A stretch of 64,000 bases of DNA from Oxyruncus cristatus (taxonomy: Eukaryota; Chordata; Aves; Passeriformes; Cotingidae), in assembly GCA_013399855.1 (NCBI GenBank), contig VXAY01000110.1:72050-136049 (forward strand). Direction: 5' to 3'. A program made the translations under genes and the position numbers. This document shows positions 45,378 to 58,090 of the stretch, one piece after another. The notes below the pieces were generated by a model. That model saw only the letters and a program-made list of their open reading frames with translations, had not been told where the DNA came from and made no database searches. Each line of letters begins with the position of its first letter. Within the stretch, counting starts at the first letter, position 1.

Positions 45378-48300
45378 AAGGTATTTCCTATGGTATGTAT
45401 CAGTCTGGCAGTGAACTGCCAGAACTCAAAACTCTTCTAGTTTGAGTTTCTCCTTCTCAGTAGACTCATACAGTCTACTTTATTCCTCTAACATTCTGTT
45501 CTTGACTTTTGGGATATGGGCTTTTGCCCATAGTAGCAAAACCAGGACAAGCACAAAGATACTGAAACAGATAGGTAGTAGCACTGTCATTCATTTCACT
45601 CCTTCAAATATAACCTGTCACATCCACCACAAGAAAAGCATGTCTTCAGCCACAGAACTATTGCTGTAACTTTTCAGTCACCTAGTTAGTTTAACTTCAT
45701 TTATGGGTAGTGTTTGATATGCTTACGCATATATGTAGGCAAATTTCTCCTTTCTTATGTTGGTGAAGTAACTCCTGTAAGATTTGTAATGAGTACATGT
45801 GATGAATAGCTTGATCACTGCAGCTCAGAGCCCCTCTTATTAGTAACTGCTCATAAGCAGTTTATGATTTGTTCAGAGTCACTGGTTATGTGAAATCATT
45901 CCTAAAGTGTTCCTAGACAGTACATTTTATATCATTATTGATTATAAATTCATACATCTTGCTGGAAGTTTCACAATAATTGATTGGGGTTTTTTGAAGC
46001 CCTAGCACCTTCAATGATGTGTTTATGAGAGAAATCACGAGAAAGACAAGGTTTTGGCACGTATTTGAGAAAAAAAAGCAAACAAAAAGCAAGGCTCAAA
46101 AAACTTAAAACCTAAAGCAAAAGTTCAAAAGATGATTTAGAATTTTAATGCTAAAAAGCAGTGGCTGGTGACATAAAACACATTTACAATTTTTGAAGAG
46201 AATAAAATCTTCCAGACAGTTGGTCTCATTTGAATCCTGGCCAGGTAAGAGTGATTTTGGATGGAAAGGGCTTTCAGCAAGGTTTGTGTGGAGGTTCCTG
46301 ACTGCACATTTAGAAAAGTCTGCATGTCAAAATGGGACAAGGGGGAGGCTGGCTGCTCCTTTGCATCTCACATTTCCATGGGAGGGTCTTTGAGTTGCTA
46401 GTTGATGTGACTGCTTTATTTTGGAGGTGTGCTAGAGGGGCAGCTTCCTTCATCAATGCCCTTTTACCCCTCCTGAGTCTCTCAAGGTGCCTGGCTAGTG
46501 TTCTTGGTCTTCTCTGCACCTGTATAGAGAATTATGTCTTCTCTAGAAAAAGGACAATTTCTACCCTTCATCAGCTTTGGCAGGGTGTGCAGTGTAATTA
46601 TTTAAGGATGTATTGTGAGGTTGGTGTCTGCTTGTTCTACTGCAGGATTACAGGAATGAAGAGACCAAGTATAAAAACTACACCTAATTTTTGGCTGACA
46701 AATTCAAATTTCCACCTCCCACACAGTCTGGCCAGCAGGTTTGAAGGTGAACAAAAAGGAAAGGATAGATAAGAACAGCTACAAATGATCCTCATGGTTT
46801 ATTTAAGAACCCATCACAGAAGGAGTGACACAGTAACTGTGGCTGTGATGTTCCTTGTTGCTGCTGGCTGTTACACAGAACATTTCTGGAATTAATCTGG
46901 TGCTCTAGCTCAGCAGTGTTGATGTTGTAGACTGGCTTTAATCAGTGGAGGAAATTTGCACTTGATTGCAAGCTGTTGTGTAGGATTTTCCTTTATTTAA
47001 TGATGTATTCTGAAATGTGTCTCTTCTTAGCTCCTTCCCTAACAGAAGAATAAAGGTCAAGAATTTTCTCTGCTAGGACCACTCATCAGACTCGAAATAC
47101 AGAAGACCTTAAAACTGTTAATTATGCCTAGTGCTAGTGGTGGTATTTGAATTAGAGAAATTGTTTTGCATTTAGTAGTTAAACTGCACTTAACCTGAAT
47201 AAACTATTAGGACTGTAACAGGTCAGCATGGAGGTACACCTGGATTCTCTTTATTTCAGTCCTCAAGGATTGAGGTTCACTTGCATAATAACAGTATGCA
47301 GAACTGTGTATGTAAATGTAACCGCAGTGCATTTTCACATCAGTTTCATCTTGACTGAAGAGTGGCTATGAACTAAATATGCCATAATGTTTCTTATGTC
47401 ATTTGGCGGATGTGGTGTGCCTGGGCAACACTAAGAGACAAGTGGAATGTCACTCGGCATTCCCATGCAGTCCTGTTTTTAGGTGCTTAATCCTGAAGAT
47501 AACAGCATACAGCACATATTCCTTGAAGAGGAAGAATATGGAATGAAACAATGAATAGTTATTTTCTATATTTTGAAGGGCTGTTTGGAAATCAACCTGC
47601 TTCATGTGAACTGAGCCAGATTTAAGTTGTCAGAAGCCAAATGGCAGTTCATAATTTACTCAACTCCCTCACTCATCCATTTCTCCACACTTAAAAGTTA
47701 ATCAAAATATTTGAAGATAGTTGATGGAGGTGAGAATGAGTAGCTTCAGTAAGTAAAAAAGAAATTGTGTGTTTTTCTAGATCCTTTGCTTCTACAAATG
47801 GGCAATAAACCTCAGTGAACTTCAATAGAGTTTAGCTGTTTTACATTGGCTGAGAATTCAGTCTCAGACATTTTGCATTGTACTAATAATACATTAGTCA
47901 CTGCCTTATTCCATCTTTTTGATGGAAACAAGTTTTAGGCTTTTGGTTTTGAGAGTGAAAAACACAGCAGATAAAACTGCCACTGTAAATTTGGTCATTG
48001 ATTCCTAGGAAAAGGGAATTGGATGCTATCAGGAATAGCTGCATACCATGAGGAGACCTGAAATATTGGGAGGAGTTGTCTCTACCAGAAGAGTTTTTAT
48101 TTAGTGTCTGAACTGTATGTTCTGGTAAGATACATGATGAACCCTCCTGTCCACACCTCTAACACATGAACCAAGCCAGGACACCAGCCTGAGTGTTACC
48201 TTTTTTCACCCAATAAGTAATGATTCACGTCTGCTAGTTTTTATCAAGTAAATTGCAAAAATGACTATTAATCTAGTTGAATGGTTACAGTTTGTCTGAT

Positions 48301-48800
48301 TTTCACAGGTTGTGATGGTAAACTTTTAAAGTCATAGTCGCTTGTGTAGCTGCTTAACTTTTTTCTACCTTGTGCCATTCCTTTCTTATTTTACTGTTAT
48401 GCTTTTATTCTAGTTGTCCATTTCTATTGGCAAATATTGAGTCATGGAGAGATGTTTCTGATTTATTTCACGGATATAAAAAAGATGCTAGTGCAGTAAT
48501 CATCAGATATAACAAATACTTATTGAAGTAATATCACTATATCTTTTCAGTTAAGGGAAAAGTCAAGCATGCTTGCTGACAGAAGTGTTGCCTTTAAATT
48601 TCCTCAAAACATGTAATCATTAATATTTGGTGGCAGAAAAATCTCATGAGAGCCCTGAAATAATATCTAACAAATAAAGAAAAAAATTGGTTCCAAAAGT
48701 TTCTTCTGCAAGCAAATGTCTTCAGTTATGGATGTCAGAATCTTTGACTATGCATGTGCCAATAGGTGCATGGTGTAAAGCATGAATAGGCATATCATAT
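45378..48800. other. Unique DNA
   Basis: No transposon recognised. Small frames only (146 codons at 46332-46772, no family). A CAG/GTAAGAG donor is at 46243-46250 but lacks a convincing acceptor. Confidence 0.6.
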
Positions 48801-48946
48801 GACCCTGAGATGAGCTCAGTTGATTAAAACTTGGTGATAATAATGCCAAAGTTGTGGATTCAATCCCGTGTATGGGCCATTCACTTAAGAGTTGGACTTG
48901 ATGTTCCTTGTGGGTCCCTTCCAACTCAGAATATTCTGTAGTTCTG
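48801..48946 (+). mobile_element. SINE with tRNA-Ile-like head and CR1-like tail
   Basis: The head (about 48804-48879) follows tRNA-Ile: a box-A-like GAGCTCAGTTGA, an anticodon arm GATAATAATGCC, a box-B-like GATTCAATCC at 48857-48866, and an acceptor end GTATGGGCCA. It is diverged and lacks a proper paired acceptor stem. It runs directly into CR1 3'-end sequence (gttggacttgatgttcct, gtgggtcccttccaactc) and finishes in octamer-like 'attctgtagttctg'. This structure matches the tRNA-Ile/CR1 SINEs described from passerines (TguSINE1 type). It would be transcribed by RNA polymerase III and reverse-transcribed by CR1 enzyme. Confidence 0.85.
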
Positions 48947-51712
48947 ATTAGTATGGCACTGCAGAACTGGCACAGAGCAGGAGTGTCCTGCTGAGCAGAC
49001 ATCACTGGAAAGGTTAGGACCACAGCCTGCCGTTCTCTCTTTGTCATCAGTCTTTAGTGCCAGGAATCCTCCTGTCATGCCTGACCACAGCTCATTCTCC
49101 TGACAGATGGTTTTAAACATAAGCAGCTTGCAAAGCTAGTGGGGCATCAGTCACATTTATTGAAGAGAAACCCAGCTGAACAGAAGGTGGGTGAAAAGTT
49201 CCTCTGTTGTATGGCCTTTTTTTTGCCTACAGTTTACCTGAAAGGTTGTCAACTCTTCACCTTCGGTCTCTAGTATTTCACAAAGCGCTTGAGCTGTCGT
49301 TTGGATGGCTTAACTACAGATAATAGAAGTTGTTGCAGCTGGGGAAATAGAGCAGCACTGCAAATGTACTAGGTGCTTTCTAGTGTGGATCCTGCCCTAG
49401 AGACCAGAGGAGAGGAGGGAAAGGGGCCACCTACGATCAGTGGTAGCAGGCTCATGTCACCTTAGGTACACAGTTTTCCTTCCTTAATTTAATCCTGTCT
49501 TCCTCAGTTTTGCTTTCAGACAAGAATGCATATTCATTATTCATGCAATGAACTAACAACACTGATAAGCAGACAGCTTAATAAATAGGGCTTTCTGGAG
49601 TTGTGAAAATAATGTTCCCTGGGAAAAAAAGATAATAGTTTTGAAGATGGTGGGCTTAGTCCTTTTGCATTCTGAATCATCATGCAAAGCAATATATGCT
49701 GTTGTTATAAACTCATTTGTGTGTCTGTATTGTTTTGGGGAAGAAAAGGAAGTTGGAAAGCCTTTGAATATGCTTAACATGTACTCTGCATTACACATTC
49801 AAATGGCATATTTCTATTGTAGTGGGATTTAATCCGTGTTTTTCCTCTTTTCTCAACTACATGTGATGTAGTAACAGACTTTTTTGAATAAATTGTTTGT
49901 AAATGGTACATTACAGTTTATGCTGCAAATTATCTTGTGTTTCCTTTGATGGGTTGCCTATATAATGCTATGTCAACACCATGTCATATTCTTTGCTTTA
50001 TTCAGACTTGGTGATTTTACACTAGTCTCAGTGTATTTCATTGCAGTGAATGTTTCTCAAGTTTATTTATTATTATTTTCTGAGGAACAATTATGCTCTC
50101 AGAGGATTCACTACAGCTTATAACTCCAAAAGATCAAAAATGCTTTTGCTGAGTTAAATTTGTTACATTTCATGAACCCTCCTTTCTCCCAACAAAAGTA
50201 TTATGACCACAGATCTGTCTCTCCACCTTTACAAGCTGTGTGGCTGTTGCTCACCTCTTTTTAACTGTCTGTACCAAATAGTTCCATCTAACAGAGGCTG
50301 TGAAAGATGAAAGAGTTGCTACTGAATAAATGTTGTGCAACTGTGGACATTTCATGCCCGGAAGAGTCCTAAGGCTTGCTATTTAGACAAATGATATTTT
50401 AAAAGCAATCACTGCTACTCTTTGCCAACAGCCAGTTCTGGGACGTACCAAATAGGACTTCAATGCTGCCAGGATCAGTCATGGTGCCATATGAGAGCCA
50501 ATTACCTCAGTATCATTAGGCACAGAACTAGTGTTTCCCACGTGTCTAGATCATTCAATTAGTGTGCTTATGTGAAGCGGGATTGCAGTGTAGCAAACAA
50601 GAGTCAGAGGGTAGATATAGCTTGTCCAGCTAACTTTCAGTCTGCCAAGAAAAAGCAGCTATGCTGACAGGGGCTGCCACAACCAGAAGTGGAAGTTTTT
50701 CTCTCTGTGTTGGTCTATGTGCCCCAGACTCACAGAAAAATTTGGATTGAAAGGAACATCTGTAAACCATGCATTCCAAACTCATGCTATATCTCCTACT
50801 CTCCCAAATGTGATGTCACCCACAGCCTTAGAAAGGATGGTTGCATCTAATAATCCAAGTCAGTGATAATGATGTTGAATAGCATTACCACCACCACAGT
50901 CTTGGTATCTTGGGTCTAGATATGACTGTGCAGCACTCAGAGTGGGCTAATTTCTACTTCTTGAGTGAATTTAGAGCCTGTTTTGGGAGAAGTGTATCAT
51001 TGCAGCTGGACTGTGACCAGTATCCAAATTTAACGGCAGTTCAGGTAGATGTGCTGTAGCATGAAAACACCCACAGAGGGAGGTTTAATGCACAGCGATT
51101 AGAAAAACATAGTGCTTTCCTGAGACAGGCTGGTATTTTTCTGAGCAGTGCTCACTTGCATTCTTTCTCCTTCTGGAGGTATATTCTGGATACCACTTAG
51201 CTTTATGGGGGAGGGAGAGAATCTGGGGGATGGATCCTCCCCTAACACTGCTGTCAGTGTTAGAGGAGAGGAATCCAAGTTAGGTAGAAGTTGTAGCTGA
51301 ATGGCTGTAAGCTGCAGAGAGAGGAAACAGGAAATACTGGTGTGGGATGCAATCTGAAATACAGTCTCTCTCAGTGGATCCTAAATCTTACTTCAGGGAA
51401 TGTTCTCACTCTCAAGCCTTATGTTTGTGAAGTTTTGTGCTGAAAGAAGTTTCCAGGAGAAGAAGCTGCTGAGCATATTTTGATCTTTGCTTGCCTACAT
51501 GTTCCAGTTGTGGTTATAGAGGAAAGTTCTCTGCGATTCACTTAAAAGTTGCAGCAAAAATTAGCCTGAGATGAAATAAAAATCTGAAGCCAGTAAGAAG
51601 TGTTTATGTGAACAATGAAGGAAAGGCAAGTCTAGTCTTCTGAGTCTCCATCTACAGTTGGGGGTGGGAGATGGGGAGATAGAGGAGTTCTTATAGAGAA
51701 TGCTTTGAAGAG
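48947..51712. other. Unique DNA
   Basis: No gene or transposon recognised. Confidence 0.6.
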
Positions 51713-52355
51713 CCACAGAATCACAGAATGGGAAAGGTTGGAAGGGACCACAGTGGGTTATCTGGTCCAACCTCCCTGCTCAAGCAGGGTCATCCTAGAG
51801 CACATTGCACAGAATTGCATCCAGATGGTTCTTAAACATCTCCAGCGAGGGAGACTCCCCAGCGTTTCTGGGCAGTCTGTTCCAGAGCGTGGTTATCAGC
51901 ACAATAAAGAAGTTCTCCCTCATATTCAGGTGGAACTTCCTGTATATCAGTCTGTTTTGTCCTATGGCTTGGCTGGTGCCAAGAAGAGCCTGGCTTCATA
52001 CTCTTGGCACCCTCTCTTCAGATGCTTCTATGCATTAATGAGGTCTCCTTTCCATTGTCTCCTCTTGACGCTGAACAGGCCCAGCTCTCTCAGGCTCTCC
52101 TTGTAAGAGAGATGCTCCAGTTCCCTAATCACCTTTGTTGCCCTCTGCTGGACCCACTCCAGGAGCTCCATGTCTTTCTTGTACTGAGGAACCCAAAAGT
52201 GAACACAATACTGCAGATGTGGCCTCCCCAGGGCTGAGGGGCAAGATCACCTCCCTTGACATTGGCAATGTTCTTCCTAATGCATGCCAGGATACCATTG
52301 GCCTTCTTGGCCACAGGGGCACACTGCTGGCTCATGGACAGCTTGTTGTCTGCCA
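51713..52355 (-). mobile_element. CR1 LINE 3' fragment, minus strand
   Basis: It begins ccacagaatcacagaatggg, continues 'ggttggaagggaccacagtg', and has the 'tcctagagcacattgcac' 3' UTR shared with the element at 26089. It ends near 52355 within ORF2 (acagcttgttgtctgcc). The reversed frames have [14 protein letters not shown] and the C-terminal region. 5'-truncated. Confidence 0.9.
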
Positions 52356-55300
52356 GGAATTTCTCCTCCTGCTCCAATTTGTCTTCTGGAAGAACTTTCT
52401 CCTTCCTGCTGATTATGGATGATTATGCTCATTTATGCCAAAGCTAGCCTTTGTGAGTCTACCTCCAGCCTCATGACAGACAGTCATCACAGCTCTGTCA
52501 TCGAACTGTCTGGGCTGCAGCAAGAGAAGGCATGGGCTCTGTGTTCCTCCAATGGATCCCCTCTTTGTCAGGCCATGTTGATTTTACTTTTCTGTGAGCT
52601 CTTTACCTGTTATTTAAATGTTTGATAATTGAAGGCTGTTGTGTGTAAATGTGTGGTTCTTTATTGCGGTTTGTATTCTTTATTGTGTAAAGTCCCATTT
52701 ATTCCCATGTTCCTGAAGAACATCTTAATTTCCTGTTACACTTTTGTTTCTGTTGCTCATTTTAGGGTTTTTTAGTCAGATGTTTCAGTTCTTGGAAACT
52801 TGCACCCTGGGCCCGTCTATGTCTTTTTGTATGGGAAGGGTGCACAAACTATATCCTCTGGGGTTTTGAAGGCATAATATATCAAGTAGTGTGTTTTTGT
52901 GAGCATTTCTAACACAAAGTAACTACTGATGTTTCTGACCATCTCTATCAATGATAGCTGTAAGACACAACAGCCTTTTAATGGGGCCAATCCAAATGTT
53001 CTTCTCTGTGATGTTTGTAAGTAATCTTTTCTGAAAGTAATGATATTTTAGAAGTTGCTTGAAAGAGATTTTTTCTAAAGGCTTACTCAAGTAAGTCAGC
53101 TCAGTGCTCACAATAAATACAGATGTCTGAGACAGCTTTGGGCTGTAGAGCTACTGCTGCTATAACAACTACAAACAGAAATGCAGCTTTCCTATAAGCT
53201 GAAGCTTACGTGTGTACTCCCATAGGGCTTCTTGAGAGGTTAGATGCAGCATGAAGGCATGAATGTAAGGCATTATTTCTCCCCTTTACATTGTTCATTC
53301 TCTCCATATATGTATTTCTAGTGAATGTTTGTTATTTGATATCCATCTTTCTGCTCTTCTAATTGTACCCTACTAGGAAAATAGCAGTCATTAGTGCCTG
53401 TTCTTGTAAGGATGGGACTCAGGATCATTACAGAATTAGTCCTCTGCTTTAACAGAGATGCCAAACCAGTATTTCACCATTACACAGTGCTTTGCTCACC
53501 ATTACACAAGCTTTTGAAGACTGGTCTCGTCAAGCTATGAGAGTGATTTTAAAACTAACAGGAATGTAAATTATGTAAACATTTCTCAATTGTAATGTGT
53601 TCATACATGCTGCAGACCTATTTTTGAATGTCTTGTTCCATCACCTAGACACTGTAATTATAATTTCTTTTTCAGCATAATATTTCAAATAATTTAATGT
53701 AAATAAGAATATTTAAGTCTGAATTACAGGCCTTCCTGTCTTTTGTAAATCATTTGGTCATTATGTGCTACTGCTGAGACCACTAAATTTCACAGACTCT
53801 AACCTGACAAGTGCAAAACAGAAGTAAACAAAGTTTTGGTAAAGGAATATGACTTTCTAATAAGATTATGTGAATTATGACAAAGTGTCTTTTTCACACT
53901 AATTCCACATCCGCACCCCTACTTACTGTTTTGAATTCAGATCTCTCACCTTCTGGTGCTGACACATTTTCAGTCCTTTCTTTCTAGTTAAAGTTGTGAA
54001 TAATTAGGTTATTTTTGGTTTGCCTTTTTAATTTGGTTGCTGAATAGAAATGTTTTTGTGGGAAATGAAATTTTCCTTAACTCAAAACCAAGCACTGGGC
54101 TTCTGGACCTCTTGTTCTTCCAAAAATACAGTGGGCTTTTTATTTTTTAATGAACATGAAAATGTTTTGCTTTAGGAATAATATGGTTTTAACTTGTGAG
54201 AAATTCTTGTTTATATTGTTGCATGTTTCAAATTTACCAGAATTACACATCAGTTTTCTTGATCTGGAGCAATGATTAATTAATTCTCTGTTCAAAGAAA
54301 TTTCTCTGCTCTTCTCCTAATACTTGAGACGTACACTTCTTGTAAAGCTACTGAGAGCTTACAGGACTCTTCTTACCCATTTCACCTACTTAGTCACTTT
54401 CTTCACAATGTCTCCATGAAGCTATTCAGGAGCTACTTTGACTACTTTGACCACTCTTAGTCCATTTTTTTCTCCCCACACTGCACCATACCTGAAGGTG
54501 GGCTGAACTGGAATGGGCAGTCCCTGGTGGGGAGAGGGTGTTCATCTCCACCCTGGACAAGACTGCACTCCACTGCACCTAACTGCACATTTGATGGTGT
54601 TTTGTAAGGAGAGGTCCTGGCCTCTGGAGCCTGGGATGCAGTTCTTGGGTGTGTTTCGTTTGAAGGTGAATAAGGAAAATGTTCTCCAGTGAAGCATCCA
54701 GTCCCTTTGGCAAACTAAGACCTGTTTCTGCAACCTGTTATGAGAAAGTTCCCTCTGGAGTCTGCTGCAACTGGGTTTGCTGTCATGCCCTAGTATTTTC
54801 CCATATTGAGGCATGAAATTCTTCAAAATGTTGTTTTCCTTTTAATATTTCTATTTTTTTGGTTGAGCTTTCTTCTTATTAAGTTATTAGGCAGCCTTTC
54901 TAGCTAGACCCATTTTAATATAATGGTGTATTTAACCAAGAAAGCTGATTTATAGATCCTTCTAATGTTATGGCAATCTGTCATTTCACCTATTAGTCAG
55001 GTATCTGTTTAGGGACCTCTTGCTTTTTTTTAATCAAGCCATAATCTAGTTTCTTCCATCACTTTGGTCATAAATCTTACTTTTTGGAACTAAACAAAAC
55101 AAATTCTTTCTCATCTTGTGTTAACTGTAATAGTTTCTGGACATTTATTATTTGCATATTTAATTTTCTAATTTAATTACTTTGCTTTCTAATTTTCCAT
55201 TATGTACTCCCCCTTTTTAATTTGACGAAGTAAATTATTATTAGACATTCTGTATACAGTGCTCTGTGAGGACAATGCATCATAATACCTTATAGTCAGG

Positions 55301-57211
55301 AAAGGGACTCTCTGAATTTTTAAGTTTTTCCTTATCGATGTCTTCCCATCAAAACCATTCCATGTACAATTTGAAAGATTTTATGTAAATCAAACTGTGT
55401 TGTTTTGGCCTTCTACTGTCTGTCTTACCCTCAGAATTAGCTGGTGCAAAGACTTGGCTGCTGAGATTTTAGCCATGCAAAAATACAAGATAGTTTCTTT
55501 TTGGATGCTTTCAGTTTTTCTGTGTCTCTGGGAACCTGTTACAATTTTATAAGTGAACACAAGGAAACTGGACAGATGCATGAAAAGTCAGCAAACAATA
55601 ACAGACTTTGAAAAGTAAGGATATTCTTACATCCATCCACATTGAAATGAATGCTTAGGCATAGATTAGCGAGATGCAAACTGAAAAATTAGCGTGACAA
55701 CCATGAACTTTAACAACTTGCTGCATTATTGCCTTTAGTACCCCTAGGTGTGCCTGGATTTGAGCCAGCTGCCTAGAAATGGAGAGGAGGGTCACAGCAG
55801 GATGTGGGTGATGCCAAACATAGGGACAGCTAGCAGCCTTGAACATGGGAGCTGGGAACATTTCAGGGCCTGTTTCCATAGCTGCGCTTTTCCCAGCTGT
55901 TCCCTGGATACCTGAAGCAGGTAGCATGCAACTGTGCACAGACCAGATGAGGTTGTCTGAAAAATGGCCTGCTGCAGGTCATGTCTTTTTAACAGACTTG
56001 TCTGACTTTTGAGGCCATTCTGCCAACCCATGAGCCTTTCAAGGGGGTTGTTTCATGTCACAACACATCTTGATCCAGTTCTGATGAAAGGTACCACCTC
56101 GGCCCCATGATACATATGCTGGGTCACTGGTTATTCAGCCCTTCCTTACTTGATACAAGTACAACCTTCTCAGAAATATGTGGTCTTACCAAAATCAGAA
56201 AGATGGTAAGTATTGCTTCAAATCTGTTTTATCTACTGCTTCTAAATGCAGTTAGCTAAAATGGCACATACCTGATGGTGGAGAATTCTCAAATATTTAT
56301 ACCTTACGATGGATTTGTGGAGAGAAAAAGTGAAGAAATGAAGTGTGTGTCCCTCTCAAAGTATTTGCCTTATATTTTCAAATAAAAGACATCTGAAGGC
56401 TAGGAGTGGAAAAGAAGATGGGTTAACCTCAGTATATTTAATTTGGTAAAGATCTGGTATAAATATGAAAGGAAGAAACCACTATTGCCTGTGTTTCTGG
56501 CAGTGTATACTGCATTCCTGCCACAAAACTCCTTATGGAGACATGGAAAGTTATCTCAGCTCTGCTACTCCCTTTGTGATTTTCTTAAATTCTTTGTCTT
56601 CCATGAAGTATTTCTGCATTTAAAATACCAAAAAATAAAAACCAGCAACAGAAGTCTAAAACTATTACCTTGATCAGATAGATGGCTTAGGTTTGTACTT
56701 GTCTAGTATCCCAGGTAGAATTTCTTCTATCTGTGCAGCTGAACAGAGTCAAGATGTTATCTCAGTCTTTTTGCTTGCAGGACCCAACATGGAGAAGAAA
56801 ACCCAGACTCCTCTTCCTCTCCACCTCAGCAAACCAGCAGGGCATGTCCACAGCTGCGTGCTTACAGTTAATCAACATGACATGAATCAACTCTGAAATG
56901 GAACTTTCATAGCTTAGAATAGTCCTGAGCCTATGGGCAGTTACCTTTGGGTAACTACATATTGCTGATAGAGTATGCCATTATTTCAGGCTTGGCTGCA
57001 TGCTGAACACCTATATGACTCCAGATTTGTAGGGCTACTTCATGCATTGTTTCCCCATACGCTGTGCTCAATCTACGTGTAACTCTGTCAGCCTATTGCA
57101 ATCTGTGGAATGATGTCTTCTGGTTCTTGGTGTGAGTTGTTCCTTGGGGTTCTTGCCCCAGAGTTTGCATGTTTCCATAGGTGGCATTCAAATACAAAAT
57201 ACAGTTACCGT
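52356..57211. other. Unique DNA
   Basis: No gene or transposon recognised. AT-dense around 53640-53720 and 55140-55230. Confidence 0.6.
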
Positions 57212-58090
57212 TGTCTCGGTTTGAGACAAATGCAGGGGCAGGGACATTGGATGGAAGTTTCCTTCCTCTAATTCAGTACCCCTGGTTGTCTCCAATACAG
57301 AGAGAGAGAGACCAAACGCGCCCAGATGTGAGTGAAAAAATAACTCTTTATCAAGAAGAATGCCAAACAATAGTGATAAAACTGGTTTAAGCTAATCAGA
57401 AAAATTCCCAAGTTCTCACCCACCTGACCAAAACCAGATGGCAGCTGGCCTCCCCCCACCAATTAAAACCTGTCAAGAATGGTTTGGATGGTCAGTGCTG
57501 GAGTGAGACTGCAGTGCTGGCACAGGCAGTTGGAGCAGGGCTATGGCTGGAAGGACCCACAAGACACCCACTGGATCCAGCAATAAGACCTGGTCGGTGC
57601 AGCTCCTATGGTGGTTGTAGTCCTGATCTGCTGAGGTGGTGGTAGAGGGCTGGGTGGTAGAAGTCCCATGGACTGAGGGAAGGAGATTTTTGACCTACCA
57701 AGTATTAGTGTGGTCTTTTATTGGGCTCAGGGTATGTGGGAATGCCTCTAGTGCCTCCCTTGGGGCTGGAAGTTCTTCACTGGATGACTAATACTGCATC
57801 ACGGGACATTTCTAGAGTCTTTGACACCTTCTAAGCACAGGTGGATCCATTATGGCCATCAGCAGAGATCAGTATCTTCAGGCCATGTGAGTGAATTGTC
57901 CTGATGTCTCCCCGAGGGGAGTTATCACGAGTGAAACATTTGTGTAAGGACAAAGAAACAATACCCAGCTCACAGCCTGAGGTGGCAGGTGTGCACACCC
58001 TCTGAGTCATTAGCCTTCCAGTCTTTCCACACTGGTGGATACATTCTTCTCCTAGGAGAGTACTGCTCTTATCTTAAATTTCTCCCCACA
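57212..58090 (-). mobile_element. Putative LTR, family B
   Basis: 879 bp from TGTCTCGGTTTGAGAC to TTTCTCCCCACA. On the minus strand the sequence CCAATAAAAG at 57715-57724 provides a promoter-like box. The right part (ccgaggggagttatcac, cagcctgaggtggcaggtgtgc) matches the LTR at 62493. The left part contains AACTCTTTATC, the R-region-like text seen in the other LTRs. No target duplication is found and no retroviral genes are attached. Confidence 0.65.

Noticed and set aside
48804..48879. Possible functional tRNA-Ile gene
   Set aside because: The acceptor stem does not pair, boxes A and B are mutated, and it runs straight into a CR1 tail. It is a SINE head, not a tRNA gene.
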